From assembly GCA_031412335.1 (NCBI GenBank), contig JANOCT010000012.1, positions 1 to 64,000 on the forward strand: a DNA stretch of 64,000 bases, in the 5' to 3' direction. Positions 36,701 through 45,084 of the stretch are shown here, one piece after another. The translations under genes were made by a program, and so were the position numbers. The notes beneath the pieces are model-generated. The model was given only the letters and a program-made list of their open reading frames with translations, was not told where the DNA came from and made no database searches. Position 1 is the stretch's first letter, and each line of letters opens with the position of its first letter. The DNA comes from JBBQYA01 sp031412335 (GTDB lineage Bacteria > Bacteroidota > Bacteroidia > Sphingobacteriales > Sphingobacteriaceae).

Positions 36701-37486
36701 ATTTTCAATTACGAAACGTTTTCTCAACCCCGATTCTGGATTACCGATTATATAACTCAATGCTGTTTCTTCCCCATCATAATTAAACAATTCAATTTTT
36801 GCGAGAAAGTCCTTAATAGTTCCACTACTAGTTCTGAATTTCAATTCATAATTATCGAGTATTTTTTCAGATTTTATTCGATCAATCAACCTTTTCCTAT
36901 CATCCGCAACAGCCCAAATATCTATTTCAATACTGGTACCTTCAAATATTTCATCTTCTATATAGCCAAAAAGCTCTGCAAATTTATCATTGATATATAC
37001 AATCTTTCCATCGCTCAATCTCATTACGCTTACAGGGAAAGGATTTTCGTTAAACATAGTTACCAGCGAGTTTTCAAAAGATTTAGTAGCAGTAATTGTT
37101 GCATTTTGTGATTTTTTTCTATCTAATACACTATTGATTGCCATACTTAGTAATGGCAAATCTTTTTTCAATAAATAATCGTCAGCACCTGCTTTTATGC
37201 AAGTTTCAGTATATCCATCTGCCAAGCTATCACTAAGCACAATAAGAGAATTTTCTGCCGAGTTTTCTTGCGAAAATTTTAAAGCTTCCAATGGTGATAA
37301 ACCAATGAAATTTACATCTGCAAGAATTACAACTGGCGAATACTCTTTTAAAAAGCGTAAATAATCATTTTTCGAATTCACGTATTGTGGCGTAAAAAAT
37401 AATTCAGACTTTTTTAACTCAAACACAATTTGATTTTGTGCAGAGAGATCATCCCCAAGTATCAGAATTTTCAAGTGTTTTTTCAT
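33767..37486 (-). CDS. REC-multiPAS sensor histidine kinase
   Basis: The 1239-residue protein has no signal peptide or membrane helix, so it is cytoplasmic. The order is as follows. An N-terminal receiver occupies residues 1-125, with acidic residues in ILGDDLS, a phosphoacceptor in ILADVNF and a lysine in YLLKKDLP. Seven PAS-type units follow, starting at about 145, 265, 395, 520, 645, 765 and 890, several followed by PAC-like DITD or DVT. HisKA carries the H-box STSHDLRAPLTSV, and HATPase_c has ILSNIISNAVRYH, EISDNGQGI and SGSGLGLYIVKES. The many PAS domains point to several inputs or to a long signal-relay stack. The gene overlaps a receiver gene at its 3' end. It is a hybrid kinase with its receiver in front rather than behind. 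Confidence 0.92.
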   Translation of the reverse strand: MKKHLKILILGDDLSAQNQIVFELKKSELFFTPQYVNSKNDYLRFLKEYSPVVILADVNFIGLSPLEALKFSQENSAENSLIVLSDSLADGYTETCIKAGADDYLLKKDLPLLSMAINSVLDRKKSQNATITATKSFENSLVTMFNENPFPVSVMRLSDGKIVYINDKFAELFGYIEDEIFEGTSIEIDIWAVADDRKRLIDRIKSEKILDNYELKFRTSSGTIKDFLAKIELFNYDGEETALSYIIGNPESGLRKRFVIENEARFKSFAENSDDIFSTHTSEGIITYISAACRVLLGYHPEELIGHSAYEFLHKEDLETFSKVHQQILTTPESHRINYRIRKKDGSYLLVETIGKTLRAAEHGQFIEMLFTTRSILADLKSLETKEDLSKADAVQQILNGVKTIIWRSNAQTYQYTAVNQYAEELLGFPIQEWLTDPSFWIEHVHPEDREYVFSLKSENQEKSYTCDYRMISKTGNTIWIRENVNTIETASNVFERFGSMVDITDRKHAEEVLAEIQSRYQSFFENTNDGIIITTRDGKILATNSEACLLFGRSEAEMLKSGRNDIMDTTDPKLKEALDERVKNGKFKGELTCVRKDGTKFQADVSTALFMDKEGNEIANTIIRDVTAKKLSENELRRKSILLNGILQNIPVAVYRLDFEGNYTESSGLGLKRLGLADNELVGLSIYDTYPQFAPKIMNALHTDYEHLIVSGDMNNGKWFYEHFVFREEESLGLVGFAFDITDRRVSENALKASEEKFRSLSAFYPVGIFITDTEGNCTWSNNRMQRIAGVSAEQAIGDGWRKNLLPEDKIKLTNEWVEYARKGWALPGSYRFLRPDGTIRWVKATTSPLFSDQGDLFGHVGTIEDITDKKIAEGQLIQSEQKYKSLVDNNPDGVYSIDNDGNFTSVNEKFEQITGFDFEQLKKLKFKGLLANTDISEFQEHLDNTLKGTNSSFQCDIKSANGDITKLIITKIPILLDDKVVGIYGIAKDITEKIYAEELLKHQNEELMKTNQELDQFVYSTSHDLRAPLTSVLGLIGLAKIESEPEQQQLYLDKMSQSVHKLDRFIQDIINYSKNSRLQIQSEEINLRALIGETVENLKYIEGAEKIDIRIKLDEKSKFFSDIGRLRVILSNIISNAVRYHNRSETFPFIEFSATVLEDKVFIEISDNGQGINPIHLEKIFEMFYRASQNSSGSGLGLYIVKESVTKLKGKISVKSELNKGTTFYIQLPNLINQNAI

Positions 37487-37677
37487 GAAATGTGTTGTAG
37501 ATGTCGGCGAAAAAACAATTAATTACTTCTTTTACTTAAATTCAAACTAAAACATGTTCCCATTATCTTTTCTATTTTTCTTTGTTATAGTTAAAATTGA
37601 AAGGAATAGTTACAAAAAAGATAAATAGAATGAATCAAATGTAAATCAAGATTAAGCAAACTCCAACAAGATGTTAT

Positions 37678-38097
37678 TCACATTTCCCCATTGTTAATTT
37701 CTTCAGCAAATTTATTGCTAAGCGGTTTACTGAAGAACTTATCAACAAATTTGTTTTGAGAAATTCTCCTTTTGTCAAGAGGGTCAAGTGTTGACGATAG
37801 CATATAAATCTTACAAATAGATTGTATTTCAGGGTTGATTTTTTTGTATTCATCTAAAAACTGAAAGCCATCCATTTCAGGCATTCTAATATCTAAAAAA
37901 ATGACAACCTGAGTATTTAATGCAAGTAGTTCCTCGAAATTGAGTTTCTCTTGGATAAATATAAGTGCAGACTTTGCTGATGTGAAAACCTGAATATGAT
38001 CTGCAAATCTGTTATTCTCAATTATCTTTCTGTTTATTAGGTTATCGATCGGATTATCGTCGATGAGCAAAACAGTATTGCATCGTAGACCTGCCAT
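37678..38097 (-). CDS. Single-domain response regulator, upstream of the kinase
   Basis: The 139-residue receiver has Asp13/Asp14 (LIDDNPIDN), phosphoacceptor Asp69 in FLDIRMPEMDG, and Lys124 in FSKPLS. It is the first gene of the series on the minus strand, 191 bp before the kinase. A slightly longer alpha2-beta3 region than in its paralogues explains the extra length. No output domain is present. Confidence 0.85.
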   Translation of the reverse strand: MAGLRCNTVLLIDDNPIDNLINRKIIENNRFADHIQVFTSAKSALIFIQEKLNFEELLALNTQVVIFLDIRMPEMDGFQFLDEYKKINPEIQSICKIYMLSSTLDPLDKRRISQNKFVDKFFSKPLSNKFAEEINNGEM

Positions 38098-38301
38098 AAT
38101 TTGGTAAACCTGTATAAATATGAAATTTTATGGCAGAGCAATAATGCCTGAATAGTATTTTTATTTTTGTAAAAGTATTTAAAAGTTTCAGAAATAATAA
38201 TCTAAAGCATTTAGATGATCAATATCATACGAATGTTGCATTTCAGAAAACAATTATTGAATCTTGTTGCCGTATAAATTAGAATATAGTATTTTAGCCA
38301 A

Positions 38302-38862
38302 ATGAAAAATTCAGATTCAAGACTAGGAAAAAACCAGATTTACTTGATTTCAATTTTCTTAATCCTTGCGTTAGGTGTAATTAGCTTCTATTTTTTAACT
38401 AATAAGAAACCTAAGAGAAATAATTTAACAGAAAAATCGTCTCCAAATAAAATTTCAGAACCAACTTTTATTAATGAAGGAACAGTGGACTTTAAAAACG
38501 GTGATTCATTGATACAGACCATAAGCGTTGAAATTGCAGATGAAGAGGCGAAAATTACTCAGGGAATGATGTATAGAACCAAAATGGATGAAAACCAAGG
38601 AATGATTTTTATTTTTCCAGATGAAGATCTTCGAAATTTTTGGATGAAGAACACTATTCTGCCTTTGGATATAATTTTTGTTGATAAAAACTGGAATGTT
38701 GTTTCAATTCAAAAATACGCAATACCATATAACGAAACTGGATTGCCATCTGAAGGACCGGCTATGTATGTAGTCGAGGTAAATTCTGGATTTTCAGATC
38801 GTCATAATATTAAACAAGGAACGAAAGTGAAATTCACACCTTCCAGAAAATTATTGATTTAA
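38302..38862 (+). CDS. DUF192 domain protein
   Basis: The 186-residue protein has one N-terminal membrane segment (residues 12-33, IYLISIFLILALGVISFYFL). A DUF192 domain covers about 60-180: GMMYRTKMDENQGMIFIFP, then NFWMKNTILPLDIIFVD. This family is widespread, and some members sit next to cold-shock or cell-surface genes, but its function is not settled. It would be periplasmic with an inner-membrane anchor. It converges with the DUF2147 gene, four bases away. Confidence 0.75.
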   Translation: MKNSDSRLGKNQIYLISIFLILALGVISFYFLTNKKPKRNNLTEKSSPNKISEPTFINEGTVDFKNGDSLIQTISVEIADEEAKITQGMMYRTKMDENQGMIFIFPDEDLRNFWMKNTILPLDIIFVDKNWNVVSIQKYAIPYNETGLPSEGPAMYVVEVNSGFSDRHNIKQGTKVKFTPSRKLLI

Positions 38863-38866
38863 ATCT

Positions 38867-39295
38867 TTATTGTTTACGTGTCCAGCTGGTTGTTCGGCCT
38901 AATAAAGAAACTCCCACATACCCTCGGATGTCAAGTGTATTGTAGTCTACCATTTTGATGTATGATGAATAAGTTTTACCATTATTCGGGTCATAAATTG
39001 TTCCTTGTTCCCACATTTTATTTTTAGTAAACACAAATCCTTTTAAAATTTCGAGGCCAATAATTGGATTGGATCTTAAATTTTTATTTGGATTCTTTTC
39101 ATCATTTGCTGGCTTAGTTTTTCCAGATTCTGGAGATGTTTGAATCTTACCAAAATACAAACCGGATTTCTTAAAAATTAATATGGTTGCGGTCTTTTCC
39201 TGATTGTTCCATTCGCCAATAATTGCATCGCTTTGCTGGGCATTGGCAAATTTTGTTAAGCTTAAAATTAACGTAAGAATCAAGAATTTTTTCAT
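38867..39295 (-). CDS. DUF2147 secreted protein
   Basis: The 142-residue protein has a signal peptide ending near residue 19 (ILSLTKFANAQ). The DUF2147 pattern follows: IIGEWNNQEKTATILIF, GTIYDPNNGKTYSSYIK and LDIRGYVGVSLLGRT. It is a small beta-rich, calycin-like periplasmic domain of unknown function. It is a single gene. Confidence 0.75.
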   Translation of the reverse strand: MKKFLILTLILSLTKFANAQQSDAIIGEWNNQEKTATILIFKKSGLYFGKIQTSPESGKTKPANDEKNPNKNLRSNPIIGLEILKGFVFTKNKMWEQGTIYDPNNGKTYSSYIKMVDYNTLDIRGYVGVSLLGRTTSWTRKQ

Positions 39296-39674
39296 GGCTA
39301 AATATTTGGGTTTGGTAAAGTAAGTAGTTCAATCAAATTATCCAAATTTGATTCAAATTTTATAGGTAAACCAACACAACAAAATCTAATAAAAACATTG
39401 GGATTAACTTAAATGAATCGGGTAGGGGAGTGCTTATTTATTGAAAAATCTTAGAGAATGATAACTCCATTATTTTTCATATTTATCTAAAACCAGTATC
39501 CAATTACCTCGAAAGCTATTCAAACTTTGATCAAAATTATTGAAAATCTTAAGGAAAATATTTACCTAAATTAAAGCTATTGATAAATTTCATTAGTATT
39601 TGATTTATAACTAATTGAAATATTATTTAAACTAATAATGAACGTTGTTCAGTATTAAATATGCCTAAATTTTT
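39296..39674. other. AT-rich spacer, nothing identified
   Basis: The 379-base gap between two minus-strand genes contains only AT-rich sequence. I see no clear terminator, promoter or small gene. Confidence 0.5.
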
Positions 39675-40283
39675 TTAGTATCTATTCAGCATTTCTTTTA
39701 AAAAATATATGCTGTCGCGAATAATAGCATTCTGTTGAGCAATGGAAAAACTTGTGTGATGATTACTATTAATCAGGTTTCCATAGCCAATTAAGGTAGC
39801 CCACAATGTTACCGTTACTACTTCCTGATTGTAATGTTTTATGCTCCCTTCTTCAATACATTTAGCCACCATATTTTTGAGATAAATAAACCATTGTTCT
39901 GTAGAAAATGATTTTTCATTTGAGAGGTCTTGCTTAGCGTTTGAGAAAGAAAAAAGTAATTGGAATCGACCAGTTTCAACCGTTGCAAATTGTATGAATA
40001 AATCAATGGTTTGATAAAGATTTTCTTTAGCGGAGTGTAAAATTTTTTCTGATTTTACTGATTTTAAAAAAAAATCAAGACTTTCATTTTGTAAGGCTTC
40101 TATAATATTTGTCTTATCCTTATAATACAAATAAATGGTACCAACACTAAGTTTCGCATGCTCAGAAATACTCCGAATTGATATTCCATTGATCCCATCT
40201 TTTTCAAAAATATGATTAGCGCTTTCTAGAATATGTATTTTGTTGTCTATTTTCAAAATACTTTCCGCTTGCTTTTTCCTCAT
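39675..40283 (-). CDS. TetR/AcrR family transcriptional regulator
   Basis: The 202-residue protein has a TetR-type N-terminal helix-turn-helix at about residues 10-60 (ILESANHIFEKDGINGISIR, then AKLSVGTIYLYYKDKTNII). The helical C-terminal ligand domain is divergent. It lies 25 bp behind the esterase gene on the same strand, and its likely target is the esterase/amide-ligase divergon at 41146-41314. The ligand is unknown. Confidence 0.85.
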   Translation of the reverse strand: MRKKQAESILKIDNKIHILESANHIFEKDGINGISIRSISEHAKLSVGTIYLYYKDKTNIIEALQNESLDFFLKSVKSEKILHSAKENLYQTIDLFIQFATVETGRFQLLFSFSNAKQDLSNEKSFSTEQWFIYLKNMVAKCIEEGSIKHYNQEVVTVTLWATLIGYGNLINSNHHTSFSIAQQNAIIRDSIYFLKEMLNRY

Positions 40284-40308
40284 TTTTGTAATTTTTAAAC
40301 GAACTCAT

Positions 40309-41145
40309 TTATTTTCCGAAAGCCCAGATTAGAAATTGTGGCAATGCCTCAGCCCAAGTTTGCTGATTGTGCATTCCTCCTTCTATTTGCACATATTCTA
40401 TCTCATATCCTTTTTTGTATCCCTTTTTTTCCAATGAATTGATCAAATCAAGCGTGTCATCAATTGCATCAATTATTCCATTGTTGTTTCTATCTGCTTT
40501 TTCATCATTGGTACCAGCTTCAAGCCAAAATTTTGCTTTTAATTTAGGCTTGCTTTTATCCACAACAGCATGCATAATTCGGGCTGCATCGGTATATTTT
40601 TTGCCTAAATCAATATTACGCCACCAGAAAGATCCGGAGAATACTCCACTTAAACCGAAAATTTCTGGATTATTAAATACAGTATCAAATGCAGTTAAGC
40701 CTCCCAAAGAACAACCAGCATACCCTATATCCAATATTTGATCAGAAATTTTATAGCTCTTTCTTAAATAGGGTAATAATTCGTTCAAAATAAATTGCTG
40801 ATAATCTCCAGCTTTTGCACCTCTGTTTTTAAAATCTGGTTTTCCTGCGATTCCATATTCCGAAAGTCTGTCTGCTGCATGAACACCTACTATGATTAGT
40901 TTTTTTACCGATCCATTTTCTGATAATGATTGCAGGCTTAAGTCAGCTTTAAGCAATTTCAAATCTTGACCATCATTCATAATTAATAAAGAGGCAGATT
41001 CTTTGGTTTTAGAAAAGTGGGGCGGTAATATTATACTAAGTGTTACTTTTCGATTTAAATGTTCAGAATTAAAATCATTAATTTCAATAGTTGCTGCTCG
41101 TTCGATATTCAGATTAATAGCTGAACCTAAAATTCCTTTAAACAT
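40309..41145 (-). CDS. Esterase D-like alpha/beta hydrolase
   Basis: The 278-residue protein has the fold of the putative-esterase (PF00756-type) family. The nucleophile elbow is YAGCSLGGLTAF, with Ser at the GxSxG position, and a catalytic histidine is in GGMHNQQTW. There is no signal peptide, so it is probably cytoplasmic. Such enzymes hydrolyse esters or thioesters and some act on siderophores or glycoconjugates. It lies head to head with another esterase gene (41315), 169 bp apart, and next to the TetR gene. This placement makes it part of the amide-ligase cluster. Confidence 0.75.
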   Translation of the reverse strand: MFKGILGSAINLNIERAATIEINDFNSEHLNRKVTLSIILPPHFSKTKESASLLIMNDGQDLKLLKADLSLQSLSENGSVKKLIIVGVHAADRLSEYGIAGKPDFKNRGAKAGDYQQFILNELLPYLRKSYKISDQILDIGYAGCSLGGLTAFDTVFNNPEIFGLSGVFSGSFWWRNIDLGKKYTDAARIMHAVVDKSKPKLKAKFWLEAGTNDEKADRNNNGIIDAIDDTLDLINSLEKKGYKKGYEIEYVQIEGGMHNQQTWAEALPQFLIWAFGK

Positions 41146-41314
41146 AAATAGATTAGAAATTGAAAAGCCGCTAATGTAAAAGAATAGAATGAACAGGCTT
41201 CAAATTTTTTTTCAACGTCAAATTTTCATTCTTTTTTTTATAAAAATTTTTTTCTTGATAAATTTTATATTTTAGGAAAATTAAACTTTCTGAAATTTTA
41301 TAAAGCATTTGCCC
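41146..41314. promoter_or_regulatory. Divergent promoter region of the amide-ligase cluster
   Basis: The 169-base AT-rich gap separates the minus-strand esterase/TetR pair from the plus-strand five-gene operon. It must hold both promoters and probably the TetR operator. A TATTTTAG near the plus-strand gene is a poor -7 match. I found no palindrome I trust as an operator. Confidence 0.45.
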
Positions 41315-42022
41315 ATGAAAGAAGAATATTTCAGATGGTATTCACCCCATTTATGTCGTGATACTCAAATGCTCGTGTTCGGGCATGACGGTTATCCGGT
41401 TATTGTTTTCCCAACTTCTATGGGAAATTTTGCTCAGAACAAAGATTTTGGTTTAATAGAATCAGCCAGATGGTTTGTTGAGCAAGGATTAATTAAAATT
41501 TATTGTCCGGATGGGATTGATAATGACAGCTGGTACAATAAAAGCGTAGATCCTGCTACCAGAATTCATAATCATATTCTATACGAAAAAATGATTATTG
41601 ATGATGTAATTCATCGAGCCATATTTGAAACTTGGAAAACTCGAGTTGCACTTGCAGGTTGCAGTTTTGGTGCTTATCATGCAGTTAATTTGGCTTTTCG
41701 CCATCCAAACAAAGTTAGCCACATCTTTTCAATGGGCGGTGCATTTGATATAAAGCAACAACTAGATGGTTTTTATAGCGATGATGTTTTTTATAACAAT
41801 CCACCTGATTTTATTCCAGGCCTAAATTTAGATGATATAAAACATCTTCAAATTGTGCTTGGCACAAGCGAACATGATATGTGCAAAGGTCAAAATTATT
41901 GGTTTTCAGATATTTTAAACAAAAAAGGACTTCCACATTGGTTGGACGAACGACCTTTTGCTGATCATGATTGGCCAATTTGGAAAGAAATGTTCCCTCA
42001 TTATTTATCACTCATTCATTAA
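41315..42022 (+). CDS. Esterase-family alpha/beta hydrolase, first gene of the operon
   Basis: I start at ATG 41315 (MKEEYFRWYSPHLCRD); the TTG two codons before is less likely. The 235-residue protein has a nucleophile elbow ALAGCSFGAYHAVN and a late histidine in FADHDWPIW. There is no export signal. It is related in fold, not closely in sequence, to the divergent esterase across the promoter region. The next gene, an ATP-grasp ligase, starts 24 bp later. A hydrolase at the head of an operon of ligases suggests proofreading, editing or release of the product. Confidence 0.75.
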   Translation: MKEEYFRWYSPHLCRDTQMLVFGHDGYPVIVFPTSMGNFAQNKDFGLIESARWFVEQGLIKIYCPDGIDNDSWYNKSVDPATRIHNHILYEKMIIDDVIHRAIFETWKTRVALAGCSFGAYHAVNLAFRHPNKVSHIFSMGGAFDIKQQLDGFYSDDVFYNNPPDFIPGLNLDDIKHLQIVLGTSEHDMCKGQNYWFSDILNKKGLPHWLDERPFADHDWPIWKEMFPHYLSLIH

Positions 42023-42046
42023 AAATAAAATATAAAACGCTCAACT

Positions 42047-43072
42047 ATGAAAAAAATTGGAATTTTATTCGGGCAGGAAAATACATTTCCTCAGGCCTTT
42101 ATTCAACGGATAAATGAAAAAAATGTAAAAGGTATTATGGCTGAAGAAGTCAAAATTGACAAAGTAATGCAAGCTGTTCCCAGCGATTATTCAGTAATTA
42201 TCGATCGTATTTCACAAGACATTCCATTTTATAGAGGGATGTTGAAAAATGCTGCTATTTGTGGAACTGCTGTTATCAATAATCCATTTTGGTGGAGTGC
42301 TGATGAGAAATTTTTCAACAATGCACTTGCAGTAAAAGTAGGTGTACCTGTTCCAAAAACAGTTTTATTACCTTCCAATTCACGTCCTTCAGATACCAAT
42401 GAAGATTCTTTCCGAAATTTGGTTCATCCATTAGATTGGGAAAATATATTTAATTACATCGGTTTTCCAGCTTATATGAAACCATTTTCAGGTGGAGGCT
42501 GGAAAAGTGTTTATAAGCTTACAGATGCTGGACATTTCTTTCATACCCATCAAGAAACTGGTGAGTTGGTAATGATGCTTCAGGAAGAAATCGTTTTTAC
42601 AGAGTATTTCAGATGTTATTGTTTAGGCGGAAAGCATGTTCGAATTATGCAATATGAACCAAGAAATCCTCATCATTTGCGATATGTAACAGATGGTGCA
42701 CCAGTAGCAAAAAAATTGTTAGATACCATTCATGATTATGTTTTAAAACTAAATCATGCCTTGGGATATGATTTTAATACTGTAGAATTTGCAGTTCGTG
42801 ATGGAATTCCATATGCAATTGATTTTTGCAATCCTGCTCCAGATGCTGATTTTAATTCTGTTGGACAAGAAAATTTCGATTGGGTAGTTGAAACTGCTGC
42901 AAATATGGCAATAGAAAGAGCTCAAATTCAAAAGGATGGAGTTGATAATTTGACTTGGGGAGATTTTGTAAAAAATGCCGCAGGAAAAAACGTAGCAAAG
43001 CCAGTTGCCGAAAAAAAAGCAGCAAAGTCTGCTGAGCCTAAGGCAAAAGCAGCAGTTGTAAAAAAGAAATAA
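42047..43072 (+). CDS. ATP-grasp ligase (amide-ligase cluster)
   Basis: The 341-residue protein starts MKKIGILFGQENTF and has the ATP-grasp plan. There is an N-terminal Rossmann-like part, a lysine-bearing strand in AYMKPFSGGGWKSVYKL and the HVRIMQYEPRNP strand. Metal-binding acidic residues occur in FNTVEFAVRDG and AIDFCNPAPDADF. Enzymes of this fold join a carboxylate to an amine through an acyl phosphate. The last 30 residues are a Lys/Ala-rich tail that looks like an added disordered extension. It lies 24 and 26 bp from its neighbours. Confidence 0.75.
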   Translation: MKKIGILFGQENTFPQAFIQRINEKNVKGIMAEEVKIDKVMQAVPSDYSVIIDRISQDIPFYRGMLKNAAICGTAVINNPFWWSADEKFFNNALAVKVGVPVPKTVLLPSNSRPSDTNEDSFRNLVHPLDWENIFNYIGFPAYMKPFSGGGWKSVYKLTDAGHFFHTHQETGELVMMLQEEIVFTEYFRCYCLGGKHVRIMQYEPRNPHHLRYVTDGAPVAKKLLDTIHDYVLKLNHALGYDFNTVEFAVRDGIPYAIDFCNPAPDADFNSVGQENFDWVVETAANMAIERAQIQKDGVDNLTWGDFVKNAAGKNVAKPVAEKKAAKSAEPKAKAAVVKKK

Positions 43073-43098
43073 TGGATATTTTAAAAGCATAAATAATT

Positions 43099-44196
43099 AT
43101 GTCAGGTTTTACCCTTGGAATAGAAGAAGAATTTCAGATTATCGATCCAGAAACGCGAGAACTCCGCTCTCATATGGAGCAAATAGTAGAGAATGGAAAA
43201 GTTACTTTAAAGGAACGAGTGAAAGCAGAAATGCACCAATCTGTAGTGGAAGTGGGAACGGATATTTGTCAGGATATTACGGAAGCTCGCTCTGAAGTTA
43301 CATTTTTACGAAAAATGATTGCAGAATTAGCTGCAAAGCAAGGATTGGTAATAGGAGCCGCGGGAACTCATCCTTTTTCTTTGTGGAAAGATCAGTTAAT
43401 AACAGACCATCCACGATACGAAGAAATTGTAAATGAACTTCAGGATGCTGCCAGATCGAACCTAATTTTTGGCTTGCATGTTCATGTCGGAATAGAAAAT
43501 CGTGAAATAGGAGTTTACACGATGAATGCTGTGAGGTATTTCTTGCCTCATATTTTTGCGTTAGCAACTAATTCTCCTTTTTGGGAAGGTAGAAATACCG
43601 GCTTTAAATCATTCAGAACCAAGGTTTTTGATAAATTTCCAAGAACGGGAATTCCTGATTATTTTTCGAGTGCACATGAATACGACAGTTATATTGATTT
43701 GCTTGTTAAAACGAACTGTATTGATAATGGTAAAAAGATTTGGTGGGATATCCGGCTTCATCCATTTTTCGACACGGTTGAATTCAGAATGTGTGATATA
43801 CCAATGCGAGTTGATGAAACTATTGCACTTGCCGCGATTATGCAAGCTTTAGTTGCAAAAATTCATAAATTGAAAAAAAGTAATATTCAGTTTATACCCT
43901 ACGGACGCGCATTAATCAACGAAAATAAATGGAGAGCAGCACGTTGGGGAATAAGTGGTAAGCTTATTGATTTTGGTATAGAAAAAGAGGTTGAAACAAA
44001 ACTCCTTGTCTTGGAATTACTTGATTTTATTGATGATGTGGTTGATGAATTGGGAAGCCGTCATGAAATTGCATATGTACATGAAATGCTTAAAAACGGT
44101 ACTGGTGCTGACAGGCAATTAGCTGCCTTTGAAAAAAATCACGATTTGAAAGATGTAGTAGATTTAATTGTATCGGAAACCAATATGGGTTTATAA
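43099..44196 (+). CDS. GCS2-type carboxylate-amine ligase (YbdK-like)
   Basis: The 365-residue protein belongs to the glutamate-cysteine ligase 2 family. Its N-terminus reads TLGIEEEFQIIDPETRELRS, and the core includes EMHQSVVEVGTDIC and GLHVHVGIENREIG. EFRMCDIPMRVDETIALAAI is also diagnostic. Such ligases join an alpha- or gamma-carboxylate to an amine using ATP. YbdK of E. coli has weak glutamate-cysteine ligase activity, but many relatives make other bonds. It lies in the middle of an operon with two ATP-grasp-like genes, a glutamine amidotransferase and an esterase, so its substrate is probably not glutathione. Confidence 0.85.
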   Translation: MSGFTLGIEEEFQIIDPETRELRSHMEQIVENGKVTLKERVKAEMHQSVVEVGTDICQDITEARSEVTFLRKMIAELAAKQGLVIGAAGTHPFSLWKDQLITDHPRYEEIVNELQDAARSNLIFGLHVHVGIENREIGVYTMNAVRYFLPHIFALATNSPFWEGRNTGFKSFRTKVFDKFPRTGIPDYFSSAHEYDSYIDLLVKTNCIDNGKKIWWDIRLHPFFDTVEFRMCDIPMRVDETIALAAIMQALVAKIHKLKKSNIQFIPYGRALINENKWRAARWGISGKLIDFGIEKEVETKLLVLELLDFIDDVVDELGSRHEIAYVHEMLKNGTGADRQLAAFEKNHDLKDVVDLIVSETNMGL

Positions 44197-44274
44197 TTTT
44201 CTGAACGTTCAAAGAATAATTCCGTAAGAAAGCCAATAAATATTACTTTCGTGCCAAAAATAAAAAAAACAAAT

Positions 44275-45081
44275 ATGATTAATACAACACGGATTGCTAT
44301 CCTGGATATGTATAATGGAGTTGCTAACGAAGGCTTGCGCTGTGTAAAGGAAATTGTAGAAAGCCATGCAGTAGGTTTTGAATTTAAAGTTTTTGATGTT
44401 CGTCAATATAAAGAAATTCCTGATTTAAGCTTTGATATGTATATTTTTTCAGGTGGACCTGGAAATCCACATGAAACAGAAGACTGGGGCGATTCTTATT
44501 TTTCATTAATAGATAATCTACTTGATTTTAATCGAAATAGCTTATACAAAAAGAAATATGGATTTTTTATCTGTCATTCATTTCAAATGTTATGCAAGCA
44601 TTTGTTAATAGCTGATGTAACGTTAAGAAACAAACCCACTTTTGGTATATTTCCAATTCATAAAACCCTTTCTGCATTTGAAGATGATTTGCTAGAAGAA
44701 CTCTCCGATCCATTTTTTGCTGTTGATTCTAGAGATTGGCAAGTAACCAATCCTAATTTTGAAAAAATGGAAGAAATGGGTGTCGAAATTTTAGCTCTTG
44801 AAAAAATAAGAGAACATGTAGAATTTGAACGCGCATTAATGGCAGTTAAATTTACTCCTGAATTTTACGGAACTCAATTTCATCCAGAAGCAGATGTAGA
44901 AGGCATGTTGTCGTATTTTATGAAACCAGAAAAGAAAGCTCAAATAATCGAACATCATGGAATTGGGAAATATGAGCAAATGTTAAGTCAGCTTAACGAC
45001 CCTGAAAAAATTAAACTAACGCATACTACCATTCTTCCAAATTTTTTAGAACTTTCAATAAAAGCATTTCAGGAAGCATAA
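44275..45081 (+). CDS. Class I glutamine amidotransferase
   Basis: I start at ATG 44275 (MINTTRIAILDMYNG), with the upstream GTG frame rejected. A near match to a -7 box (TACTTTCG) lies at about 44244-44251. The 268-residue protein has the catalytic triad of the class I glutaminase fold: the nucleophile Cys in FFICHSFQMLC and the His/Glu pair in GTQFHPEADVEG. It is related to the GMP synthase glutaminase domain but stands alone. Ammonia from glutamine would supply an amide nitrogen for a partner ligase. It is 3 bp from the next gene and 78 bp after the GCS2 gene. Confidence 0.8.
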   Translation: MINTTRIAILDMYNGVANEGLRCVKEIVESHAVGFEFKVFDVRQYKEIPDLSFDMYIFSGGPGNPHETEDWGDSYFSLIDNLLDFNRNSLYKKKYGFFICHSFQMLCKHLLIADVTLRNKPTFGIFPIHKTLSAFEDDLLEELSDPFFAVDSRDWQVTNPNFEKMEEMGVEILALEKIREHVEFERALMAVKFTPEFYGTQFHPEADVEGMLSYFMKPEKKAQIIEHHGIGKYEQMLSQLNDPEKIKLTHTTILPNFLELSIKAFQEA

Positions 45082-45084
45082 AAT

